The position numbers and the translations under genes are program-made. DNA of 64,000 nucleotides from contig JAUCSE010000063.1 of the NCBI GenBank assembly GCA_030445275.1, forward strand, positions 1-64,000, in the 5' to 3' direction. The notes under the pieces were generated by a model. It worked only from the letters and a program-made list of their open reading frames with translations, did no database searches and was not told the origin of the DNA. The stretch is from Mucilaginibacter sp. Its GTDB lineage: Bacteria > Bacteroidota > Bacteroidia > Sphingobacteriales > Sphingobacteriaceae. Of the stretch, positions 20,088 through 27,417 are shown piece by piece. Position 1 is the first letter of the stretch. Every line of letters starts with the position of its first letter.

Positions 20088-21344
20088 ATGAAAAGAAGAA
20101 AATTTGTAGGTACACTGTCACTCGCCGGAATCATCGGCGCAATGAGCCCAAAAAGGATGTTGGGAGCCGAACCGGGAGCCTTTGATTCGCATGTTAAAAT
20201 GAATGACCGCGAATATTGGTACCAGCTTTTATATAAAATAGCAAATCCTGTAATTTCAAACTTAGCCAAAGGCACACTTGTTAAGAATATGCCTGTGGAG
20301 AAATCTCCAATATATGACTCAAGATCTCCTATAGTAACCTATCTGGAAGCCGTAGGACGTACATATGCCGGGGTTGCACCATGGCTCGCCCTACCGGATG
20401 ACAATACACCTGAAGGAATACTAAGAAAAAAAATGAGGGCTAATGCCTTGCAGGGATTAAACAATAGTGTTGATCCGGCCAGCCCGGATCTATTAAATTT
20501 TTCAAAAGATTATCAACCAATTGTTGATTCAGCCTATTTAGCACAAACTTTTCTGAGAGCACCAAAAGCCTTATGGGAACCTCTTGAGCCACAAACTAAA
20601 CAAAGAATCATAGCATCATTTAAATCGCTAAGGAATAGGAAACCTTTTAAAAGTAATTGGTTGCTTTTTGGCTCCATGACAGAGGCATTTCTGCTATCGA
20701 TAGATGAACAATACGATGCAGATCGTCTCAACGAAGGGGTAAAAATGTTAAATGAATGGTACAAAGGTGATGGCTGTTATGGAGATGGTCCAAATTTTGC
20801 ATTTGACTATTATAATTCCTTCGTAATTCACCCCATGATGGTGGATACGTTGGCCGTATTGGTAAATAAAAAACTGACAGATCAGAAAGTATACGACTTA
20901 GCACTAAAACGAATGCAGCGCTATGCTGTGGGGCAAGAGCGAATGATTTCTCCCGAGGGAACTTTTCCGCCAATCGGCCGCTCTATTACCTATAGGACTG
21001 GCGCTTTTCAGGCCTTAAGCCAGATTGCATTAATGGAAAAGTTACCTTCGACCATTAAACCAGCTCAGGTGCGTTGTGCGCTAACAAAAGTAAAGAAGAA
21101 TATTTATGAAACTCCCGGCACCTTTGATAAAAACAATTGGCTACAATTAGGTTTTTGTGGACATGAGCCTGAAATAGCAGACTATTATACTTCGACAGGC
21201 AGTTTGTATATGGCTACTTTGTCGTTCCTTCCATTGGGACTACCGGCTTCGCATGAGTTCTGGGCCGGAGCTCCTGAGGAATGGACTGCTAAGAAAGCGT
21301 GGGGGGGCAAGGTATTTGTCAAGGACTATCATATTGATTTTTAA
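20088..21344 (+). CDS. DUF2264 family protein, putative secreted glycoside hydrolase
   Basis: A 418-residue protein with an N-terminal MKRRKFVGTLSLAG stretch that resembles a Tat-type signal. The body matches my recollection of DUF2264: SRSPIVTYLEAVGRTYAGVAPWL, GDGCYGDGPNFAFDYYNSFVIHPM and GRSITYRTGAFQAL, cited by their key aromatic and acidic residues. The fold is a predicted (alpha/alpha)6 barrel. I recall that GH154 beta-glucuronidases of arabinogalactan loci belong near this group, but I could not verify it. The pairing with GH88 (7-base gap) supports action on uronic-acid-bearing glycans. Confidence 0.75.
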   Translation: MKRRKFVGTLSLAGIIGAMSPKRMLGAEPGAFDSHVKMNDREYWYQLLYKIANPVISNLAKGTLVKNMPVEKSPIYDSRSPIVTYLEAVGRTYAGVAPWLALPDDNTPEGILRKKMRANALQGLNNSVDPASPDLLNFSKDYQPIVDSAYLAQTFLRAPKALWEPLEPQTKQRIIASFKSLRNRKPFKSNWLLFGSMTEAFLLSIDEQYDADRLNEGVKMLNEWYKGDGCYGDGPNFAFDYYNSFVIHPMMVDTLAVLVNKKLTDQKVYDLALKRMQRYAVGQERMISPEGTFPPIGRSITYRTGAFQALSQIALMEKLPSTIKPAQVRCALTKVKKNIYETPGTFDKNNWLQLGFCGHEPEIADYYTSTGSLYMATLSFLPLGLPASHEFWAGAPEEWTAKKAWGGKVFVKDYHIDF

Positions 21345-21433
21345 TCAATACTGAATGTTAAGTAGACAATATGGAGCCATTTAATTGTTTTTTCGTAAAG
21401 CATTCATATCATGGTTAAGCAAAACCCGCTGAT

Positions 21434-21464
21434 AGAACGGGGTAGCGTTCTGCTTCTGTTTTTT
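21434..21464 (+). terminator. Terminator after the DUF2264 gene
   Basis: The stem AGAACG/CGTTCT (21434-21439 and 21446-21451) with a six-base loop is followed by a T-rich tract ending in six Ts (21459-21464). It lies about 90 bases past the DUF2264 stop and would close the locus A plus-strand run. Confidence 0.5.
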
Positions 21465-21507
21465 GGAAAAAATGCCGAACTTATAATAAGATTTATACAG
21501 TGCCCAT

Positions 21508-21814
21508 ATGAAACCAGCCTATTTATATGTCCGTGTTAGTACAGACGAACAAAAAAGAAAAGGTTACTCTCTTCCTGAACAAGAAGATCGGCTATTAAAA
21601 TATTGTGAGTATAACGATATAGAAGTTAAAGGCATCTATCGTGAAGGTTTTTCTGCAAAGAACTTTAACAGGCCTCAGTGGAAAAAGCTCCTCAATTCAA
21701 GAAATGCAACAATCAATCGACAAAACGGCAACAACTTTTTCAGATAGAAAAGTTTCAGTTAATCAAGCAATCAAAATATTAAAACGTAATGGGATTCAAA
21801 CAAATGAAGAATAG
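21508..21814 (+). pseudogene. Truncated serine recombinase (resolvase-type) remnant
   Basis: The first 62 codons encode the start of a large serine recombinase: YLYVRVSTDEQ with the catalytic Ser, then SLPEQEDRLLKYCEY and GIYREGFSAKNFNRPQW. After about 21696 the homology stops and the frame ends at 21747. A second reading frame from 21704 continues MQQSIDKTATTFSDRKVSVN to a TAG at 21812-21814. Beyond the TAG the same frame reads ARTILDFLYLLTCK, which looks like the natural continuation of a small element-encoded protein. This is a deletion scar joining two element genes, not a working integrase. Confidence 0.75.
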
Positions 21815-22183
21815 GCAAGAACAATATTAGATTTTCTTTACTTACTTACTTGCAAAAGACTTGTAGTAATATCGAAAAATTCGGCAATTGAATATATCCC
21901 CAAGTATAATTAAACGCCTAAACAACTTAATTAAATGAATTTTGGGTCAGTTTTTATTAAAAAGGAGAAGATGGCCATTACAACTATTTTAGGACTAACG
22001 GTATTGTGATTCCATTTCCGCAACAGGATGTTAATCTTTATAATAAACAGGGTCCTGGTGTCGGTGGCGAGGCTTAATTCCTTCAGATCATAGGTATCCG
22101 GAAAAACTAAGCTAGCTATAGATATATAACCAAAGGTAGTTGTAACATCGAGTGCTTTCCACTCCCTGTTACTACTGAGTATC
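21815..22183. other. Scar DNA between the recombinase remnant and the glycosidase
   Basis: About 370 bases without an intact gene. The left part continues the broken element frame to about 21912. The middle holds the remnant of a channel gene at 21961-22077. The right part (22078-22183) has nothing I can name. The stretch looks like debris left by loss of an integrated element. Confidence 0.5.
21961..22077 (+). pseudogene. C-terminal remnant of an MscS-type mechanosensitive channel
   Basis: A 38-codon frame bounded upstream by a stop contains FRTNGIVIPFPQQDVNLY and ends in TAA at 22075-22077. The GIxIPFPQxDV block is the conserved C-terminal signature of small mechanosensitive channels. There is no start codon and no upstream channel sequence, so only the tail survives. 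The assignment rests on this one motif. Confidence 0.5.
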
Positions 22184-23485
22184 TTATTTATTATTGATCC
22201 GAGCCCACTCTTTTAATTGATCTATGGCATTAGCCAACACACCTGCTGATCCTTTAAAAGCAGCAGATCCATTGGGTTTACCATTAACGCTATACCATTC
22301 GTAAAAGCCCTTGTCCTTAATGGTTCTGTTGATCATAGGTTGTAATTCTTCATATGCTTCTTTAATAAGCCCATACCTGATAAGTTGTTGTATCATCCGT
22401 GCACCAAACCAGGTCCAGTCACCACCATTTTGGTAAACATATGGCTTTGATGATGTGGAACCTTTATAAATTCCTTCGGGATAAATAGGGTATAGGGTTA
22501 ATCCAATAGATGGGGCACCGGATAACTTCACATTACGTAACATATTCTGGTTAACAAGCCGGATTTCATTCTTTGATAAAATCCCTGCTTCAATGGCTAT
22601 AGCTGTACCTCCATGAAAATAGATTTTGTCTTCCTTAAAACTTGCAGGAAAAGGCGATTTATCAAGGTACAGGTGAGGAATAAATTTATGCTTTTTTGCG
22701 TTCCATAAATATTTCCGGATTGAGCTAATTGTAGTTGCTTTTAGTTGCTGCCAATTATGTCGCCCCTGTTCCTGATCATAAAAACCGATCATATCTTTCA
22801 GCGCAATCACCAACATGGCATTATCATATATATCAATTGCCCAGTGTGTATTTTTATCGATATCCACTACGGCTCCGCCTTCAATCTGTACATCCCCCCA
22901 ATCTTGTGTAGTAGCTCCCGTTAATAAATGATATTTATTCGAATAGCGGTTCTTTAGTAAATAGGCTATCGAGAGTTCCAGTCGTTGTAATGCAGTTTTA
23001 CCTGCGATCATTTCCATTAGGATCGATCTGTCACCGGTAACACGGATGTACTTGGCAATAGCTTGTATCAGCGAAGTTTCCTGGTCTGTTTCTACTGTAT
23101 TTTTAAAACCGACATGAGTATCGTCATAAGCAGAGGTATAGATATTCGGATCATTCCAGGTTACATGTCCTTTTAAAACATATCCATCCACAATTTCACC
23201 ATTGGGTTGTTGAAGCCGAAGAAAAGTGAGCAGATTAGTTCGAATACTATCGTGGTTGTAAACTTTGCATGAAGTTTCAATAAAAGTATTAAAATCACGT
23301 ATCCATACCTGTGGGTAACCATCACCGGCGTTAAACCCTTCACTTAAAAGGGTTGTGGCTTTGTCATACACGGTATCTAGCTTCTTATCGGCCATGATCT
23401 GTGCAGCCAATTGCTGATCGCGCTGCGCATATCCTCGCATAGAAACACCAATTGTCAAGGAAATAGCGATAAAGATAGTTTTCAT
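22184..23485 (-). CDS. Secreted (alpha/alpha)6-type glycosidase of unassigned family
   Basis: A 433-residue protein with a signal peptide (ends near GYAQ). Aromatic and acidic blocks typical of six-hairpin glycosidases are present: GYPQVWIRDFNTFIE, DDTHVGFKNTVETDQET, TQDWGDVQIEGG, THWAIDIYDNAM and NGGDWTWFGARM. The WIRDF and DWGD segments resemble general acid/base regions of GH63, GH37 or GH125-like enzymes, but I cannot place it in a family. It starts 9 bases after the GH35 stop, so the two form an operon. Its job is probably removing a residue exposed by, or next to, beta-galactose. Confidence 0.7.
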   Translation of the reverse strand: MKTIFIAISLTIGVSMRGYAQRDQQLAAQIMADKKLDTVYDKATTLLSEGFNAGDGYPQVWIRDFNTFIETSCKVYNHDSIRTNLLTFLRLQQPNGEIVDGYVLKGHVTWNDPNIYTSAYDDTHVGFKNTVETDQETSLIQAIAKYIRVTGDRSILMEMIAGKTALQRLELSIAYLLKNRYSNKYHLLTGATTQDWGDVQIEGGAVVDIDKNTHWAIDIYDNAMLVIALKDMIGFYDQEQGRHNWQQLKATTISSIRKYLWNAKKHKFIPHLYLDKSPFPASFKEDKIYFHGGTAIAIEAGILSKNEIRLVNQNMLRNVKLSGAPSIGLTLYPIYPEGIYKGSTSSKPYVYQNGGDWTWFGARMIQQLIRYGLIKEAYEELQPMINRTIKDKGFYEWYSVNGKPNGSAAFKGSAGVLANAIDQLKEWARINNK

Positions 23486-23494
23486 ATGAGTCCT

Positions 23495-25804
23495 CTATAA
23501 TCCTTTAAATGATGGTAAAGAGAAAAATAATCTGTAATCTTTTATCCTGCCATTCGCACCATCCTGACGGGGTAAAAGTTTCATTCCACTTACTTTATAT
23601 GATTTTCCAAGATCTATTACGATTTGGTGGGGTGGTTTTGGAGCTTTATTCTCCCATTCGGTATGCCAGATACTGGTGTATTGCAAATCAAATACGTTAG
23701 AGGCATCTCCGTCGTCGCCATTTAGCTCTTCACTATCAGCATATACAATTTTCCAGTTTGTTCTTGGAATCTCTTTTCCCTGATCGTCAATTAAAATAAT
23801 TTCGGCTATGGAGCTATAAGGTTGACCTTTTTGTTCAGAAAGGGCTTCTAAACAAAAATAGCGCGCGTTAATTGATGTGAAATTTGCGTTCTGCCACTTG
23901 TTTGTATTTTCAAATGTGCCTTCAAAATGTGGATGTAATTGGTCAGATAACCATTTTTGACCAGCCGTTTTATGCAGTTGAGGCTGTTGCTCATTAACCA
24001 CATCCAGTATAGGCTTATCCAGAAATTGTAATTCCGATTTGTTTACTCCAAAAAGATCAAAAACTACAACTTCATTTTTTCCTTTTTTAAGCCAGCTGCC
24101 GGGCAATAACATGGTTTGGGTAGGACCGATATTCCAGTAACGGCCAAGGCAATTTCCATTGATCCATACAAGGCCTTTATTCCATTTACTGAGATCCAAA
24201 TAGGTGTCTTGTAAATCATTAGCGGTAAAACTGCCTTTATAAAACCCAACGGTTGGATGCTGACCGGTTAATACATTGTATTTTACCGGAATTGTGTTTT
24301 CCCCCAGCTGTATTGGGTAGTTTTTCCAATTCCTGATCTCTGGTTTTTCTTCACCGGTTAGCAAGTAAACCGGCCCGTGTATACCTTTTCGGTCATGCAT
24401 AGCATATCCATAATTTACCCTGCCTGTCGCCTCTACCAATATGCTCAGTTTGGCATTTTTCTCCCGTTTAGGTATCTCGATGCTATACTTGTTTTTCCTA
24501 CGATCGATGGTTCCGATTAGTTTATTATCAATATAAATTAAGGCGTAATCATGTATTTCTTTGAATTGTAGTAGCGCTTTGGCACCGGCTTTAATGGTGG
24601 TTTCATAAATTACACAACCAAAATCCTGGTTCAGATCCTCCATAAGCTTTGCTGTATCGGACATAACCGGTTGCGGCAGATTCTTGTTTAATGCTGCAAA
24701 GGATGTGAACTTAACCGGGGCAAGTTTCTGTATTTTGTTTGTAGCTGGCACATCTGGTAAGCTTTCACCTGGTTGTAAATAATTACTGAACAGCTTTCTG
24801 ATCTGATAATATTTTTCTGTTGGGTTACCGGCTTCGTCTATAGGCGCATCATAATCGTAACTGGTAGTTTGTGGTAAATAAGGGGGCGCGTTAGCGCCAC
24901 TGTAAGTGCCAAAAGAAGTACCGCCATGTACCATATAAATACTAAAGGATTCATTATGGTCAAGCATGTATTTTAGTTCGCTGATAATTCTGGGGGTATT
25001 ACCGGTATGGTGCGGTCTGCCCCAGCTATCAAACCAGCCAGGATAATATTCACCGCACATGAGTGGACCTTTAGGTTGAATTGTCCTTAGTGCATTAAAA
25101 TTACCTTCCGGGCCACCACCAAAATTCACAACAGCAAAAAGACCATCCGGATGATCATTTTTTAACTGAGAAGGGCCATCGCAATGAAATAGTGGCACAG
25201 TAAAACCTGCCGCCTCAACATATGATTTTATGATATTCATGTATGCTTTATCATCACCATAGCTGCCATACTCATTTTCAACCTGAACCATGATAATATT
25301 ACCCCCATTGGTTATTTGTAATGGTGCTAATTGTTTACCAACTTCTGTTAGATATTTTTTGCTTCTTTCCAGATAGTATGGGGCCTGTGTACGGAGTTTA
25401 ATAGTTTTGTTTTTTAAGAGCCACCATGGGAAACCGCCAAAATCCCATTCGGCGCAGGAGTAGGGGCCCGGTCTTAAAATAACATATAAACCTTCTTCTT
25501 TTGCTATTCTGCAGAATAAGGCCGCATCACTTTGGCCCGTCCAGGTAAACTGATCAGGCTGTTTTTCGTGCATGTTCCAAAATAAATAGGCGCAAACGGT
25601 ATTAAGTCCCATCGCTTTGGCCATTTTCAGCCGGTTTCGCCATTCAGCCTTTGGGATACGGGCAAAATGCATTTCACCGCAGCGGATTATATATGGTTTA
25701 CCGTTTAATTCAAACGAATCTTCTCCTATTTTAAAAGTTGGGTTTTGTGCCAATGAGGAGAGGCATGAAACTATGAATAATAGGATAAACAGGATGCGCT
25801 TCAT
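23495..25804 (-). CDS. GH35 beta-galactosidase with C-terminal F5/8-type carbohydrate-binding domain
   Basis: A secreted exo-beta-galactosidase of 769 residues. I chose the ATG at 25804 (MKRILFILLF); a TTG two codons earlier is less likely. The signal peptide ends at SLAQ. The TIM barrel shows GEMHFARIP, CAYLFWNMHE and RPGPYSCAEWDFGG. The acid/base is E178 in ENEYGSYG and the nucleophile is E252 in CGEYYPGWFDSW. Beta-sandwich domains follow, including WINGNCLGRYWNIGP. The last 130 residues form a discoidin-like domain ending in GMKLLPRQDG. It is the first gene of a two-gene minus-strand operon. Confidence 0.94.
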   Translation of the reverse strand: MKRILFILLFIVSCLSSLAQNPTFKIGEDSFELNGKPYIIRCGEMHFARIPKAEWRNRLKMAKAMGLNTVCAYLFWNMHEKQPDQFTWTGQSDAALFCRIAKEEGLYVILRPGPYSCAEWDFGGFPWWLLKNKTIKLRTQAPYYLERSKKYLTEVGKQLAPLQITNGGNIIMVQVENEYGSYGDDKAYMNIIKSYVEAAGFTVPLFHCDGPSQLKNDHPDGLFAVVNFGGGPEGNFNALRTIQPKGPLMCGEYYPGWFDSWGRPHHTGNTPRIISELKYMLDHNESFSIYMVHGGTSFGTYSGANAPPYLPQTTSYDYDAPIDEAGNPTEKYYQIRKLFSNYLQPGESLPDVPATNKIQKLAPVKFTSFAALNKNLPQPVMSDTAKLMEDLNQDFGCVIYETTIKAGAKALLQFKEIHDYALIYIDNKLIGTIDRRKNKYSIEIPKREKNAKLSILVEATGRVNYGYAMHDRKGIHGPVYLLTGEEKPEIRNWKNYPIQLGENTIPVKYNVLTGQHPTVGFYKGSFTANDLQDTYLDLSKWNKGLVWINGNCLGRYWNIGPTQTMLLPGSWLKKGKNEVVVFDLFGVNKSELQFLDKPILDVVNEQQPQLHKTAGQKWLSDQLHPHFEGTFENTNKWQNANFTSINARYFCLEALSEQKGQPYSSIAEIILIDDQGKEIPRTNWKIVYADSEELNGDDGDASNVFDLQYTSIWHTEWENKAPKPPHQIVIDLGKSYKVSGMKLLPRQDGANGRIKDYRLFFSLPSFKGL

Positions 25805-25881
25805 TTTCAATTAGAATTGGTTAAAATTTAGATAGCTGAAATTACTTTTATTTGAATAAAACTGCAGCTTATTTGTTAACG

Positions 25882-25891
25882 CAAACGTTTG
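25882..25891. promoter_or_regulatory. LacI-family operator-like palindrome
   Basis: CAAACGTTTG is a perfect 10-bp palindrome with a central CpG, the form favoured by LacI/CcpA-type regulators. It is embedded in TTAACG...TTGTTAA and lies 78 bases upstream of the GH35 start. The window encodes one LacI-family protein (45625-46665), a candidate ligand-responsive repressor for this site. The link is inference. Confidence 0.35.
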
Positions 25892-26106
25892 TTAAAAGGC
25901 AGATGTTAACCAACAGCTTACTGATCAATTAACTCACAGACCATCGGGCCAATTCAGTTGTCGAAATCTTATTTAAAACACGCTCATTGTGACTCTGCTT
26001 TGGAGCTTACAGTGTTAAGTGAAGTTGAATATTCCATTAGTGGTATTCGTTTCCGTCCCACTGACAAATATCTACATCGGAAATGTTAAAGTGAGACCCA
26101 TTCAAC

Positions 26107-26137
26107 AAATTTGAAATAGATAAACCAAAATTTGAAA
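26107..26137. promoter_or_regulatory. Direct repeat suited to AraC-type (HTCS) binding
   Basis: The 10-mer AAATTTGAAA occurs twice, at 26107-26116 and 26128-26137. The start-to-start distance is 21 bp, two helical turns, which is the spacing used by AraC-type dimers on direct repeats. It lies 250 bases upstream of the heparin lyase-like gene, and the HTCS with an AraC-type DNA-binding domain is the next gene along. Confidence 0.4.
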
Positions 26138-26387
26138 GTCTGTCTGGGATATTGAGGTTAATTTGTGTTGCATGATTTTTATCAACACAATATGTCAGCA
26201 AAATTTATCCCATCTGTTTTATGCATTGCTTGTCTGGATATTGGATGCAGGCAGCCAGTTTCCATATTTAATCCAACATTAGATAACAGATTCACCACAA
26301 GCATGTGGCAGCTATCACCGCAACCTACGTCATTCAACCTGAGGATCAGCATCAATAACAAACCAACAATAAACCAAATTTCACGTC

Positions 26388-27257
26388 ATGAACAAATTAA
26401 AAAAAATCAAAGTAATGGTGCTATTCAGCGGATTGCTGACGACCATGATGATTCTCACAGCCTGTAAAAAACAACAGGCATCGCCAGCTCCGGCACCATC
26501 AGCTACCGGTTCAGCAAAGCTAAAAACGAATTCAACCTATAGTCTTTTGCTTAACGCTGATTATGAAACAGGGACTTTAACATCGGGTATCACCAATCTG
26601 GAAGTAACGGATGCAACGGCTGCCGATGCAGCTTACCTGATATCTCCGGGTGCTGCAGGTAACTATGCTATTGCCCATAAGGTGGTACTGGACGACTCCA
26701 GCTATTTTTCTGATGATCACTGGCGCAGTGAAAGTGCTACGAATGCGGTAACCGCCGGACAATATCATCCCGGAGACGAACGTCGTTATGAATTCAGCGT
26801 TTATCTGAAGGATTGGACTTCCTGGACCACAGGCATGTCCCAGGCAGGGGATATCATCTTCCAGTCCAAGCTGGGCGGTGGTGGTAACCCCGCATGGTAT
26901 TTCATGACCAAGCGTAATACCATCGCTTTCCGCGATCCAAATGCCAACCTGCAGCAAACCATTGTGCCTGACTATCGCAACTATATTAACCAATGGATGG
27001 ATTTTAGGGTTGACGTTCTTTGGGCCAGCAGTGCCACAGGTTATATCAAGGTTTACGCCAAATTACCCGGTGATGCAGACTACACACTGAAATGGCAAAT
27101 CAGCAATTTTCAAACCTGGAACCCGGATAATCCTAATGCGGTCCTTGGTTATATGAAATGGGGACTGTACAGGCCTGATGAATCGCTGGCTAACGATGAT
27201 GTGCAAACCCGGATCATCTACCATGACAATATCAGGATCTACCAGATCAATCCGTAA
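26388..27257 (+). CDS. Heparin lyase I-like polysaccharide lyase (PL13-type fold), lipoprotein
   Basis: A 289-residue lipoprotein (Cys in LTACKK) with a jelly-roll lyase body. The pattern DDHWRSE, RRYEFSVYLKDW, GDIIFQSKLGG, WMDFRVDVLWA, GYMKWGLYR and YHDNIRIY is that of the heparin lyase I / PF14099 group. It is shorter than the classical Pedobacter heparinase I (about 384 residues). It would cleave uronate linkages by beta-elimination at the cell surface or in the periplasm. The context of PL12, PL15, GH88 and sulfatase points to heparin/heparan sulfate. PL20 or another jelly-roll lyase is the main alternative. A terminator follows, so it is a single-gene unit. Confidence 0.72.
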   Translation: MNKLKKIKVMVLFSGLLTTMMILTACKKQQASPAPAPSATGSAKLKTNSTYSLLLNADYETGTLTSGITNLEVTDATAADAAYLISPGAAGNYAIAHKVVLDDSSYFSDDHWRSESATNAVTAGQYHPGDERRYEFSVYLKDWTSWTTGMSQAGDIIFQSKLGGGGNPAWYFMTKRNTIAFRDPNANLQQTIVPDYRNYINQWMDFRVDVLWASSATGYIKVYAKLPGDADYTLKWQISNFQTWNPDNPNAVLGYMKWGLYRPDESLANDDVQTRIIYHDNIRIYQINP

Positions 27258-27297
27258 TCATTAATTAATTTGATGCTGTGCTTCAATAAGAATAAAA

Positions 27298-27328
27298 GGC
27301 TGGTATGAACCCCATACCAGTCTTTTTA
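27298..27328 (+). terminator. Rho-independent terminator after the heparin lyase-like gene
   Basis: A 10-bp stem GGCTGGTATG / CATACCAGTC (one G-T pair; 27298-27307 and 27313-27322) with a five-base loop is followed directly by TTTTTAT. It lies 40 bases after the stop codon and insulates the lyase from the HTCS gene. Confidence 0.8.
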
Positions 27329-27417
27329 TCTTCGGAATCCGGATCAATAGCGATAACCCCGGGCAATCTGAACGGATTTTAATAAATTTTCATAACTTTC
27401 AATTGAATAGTACGCCG

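Larger units (their letters stand above)
25805..26387. promoter_or_regulatory. Divergent control region between GH35 operon and heparin lyase-like gene
   Basis: About 580 bases separate two divergent starts, one from each locus. Two candidate operators lie here: a palindrome with a CpG centre at 25882-25891 and a pair of 10-bp direct repeats at 26107-26116 and 26128-26137. The open frame at 26165-26467 starts with TTG and overlaps the lyase gene; I consider it accidental. Confidence 0.5.

Noticed and set aside
26165..26467. 100-residue plus-strand frame before the heparin lyase-like gene
   Set aside because: It starts with TTG, overlaps the lyase start in another frame and has no domain-like pattern.
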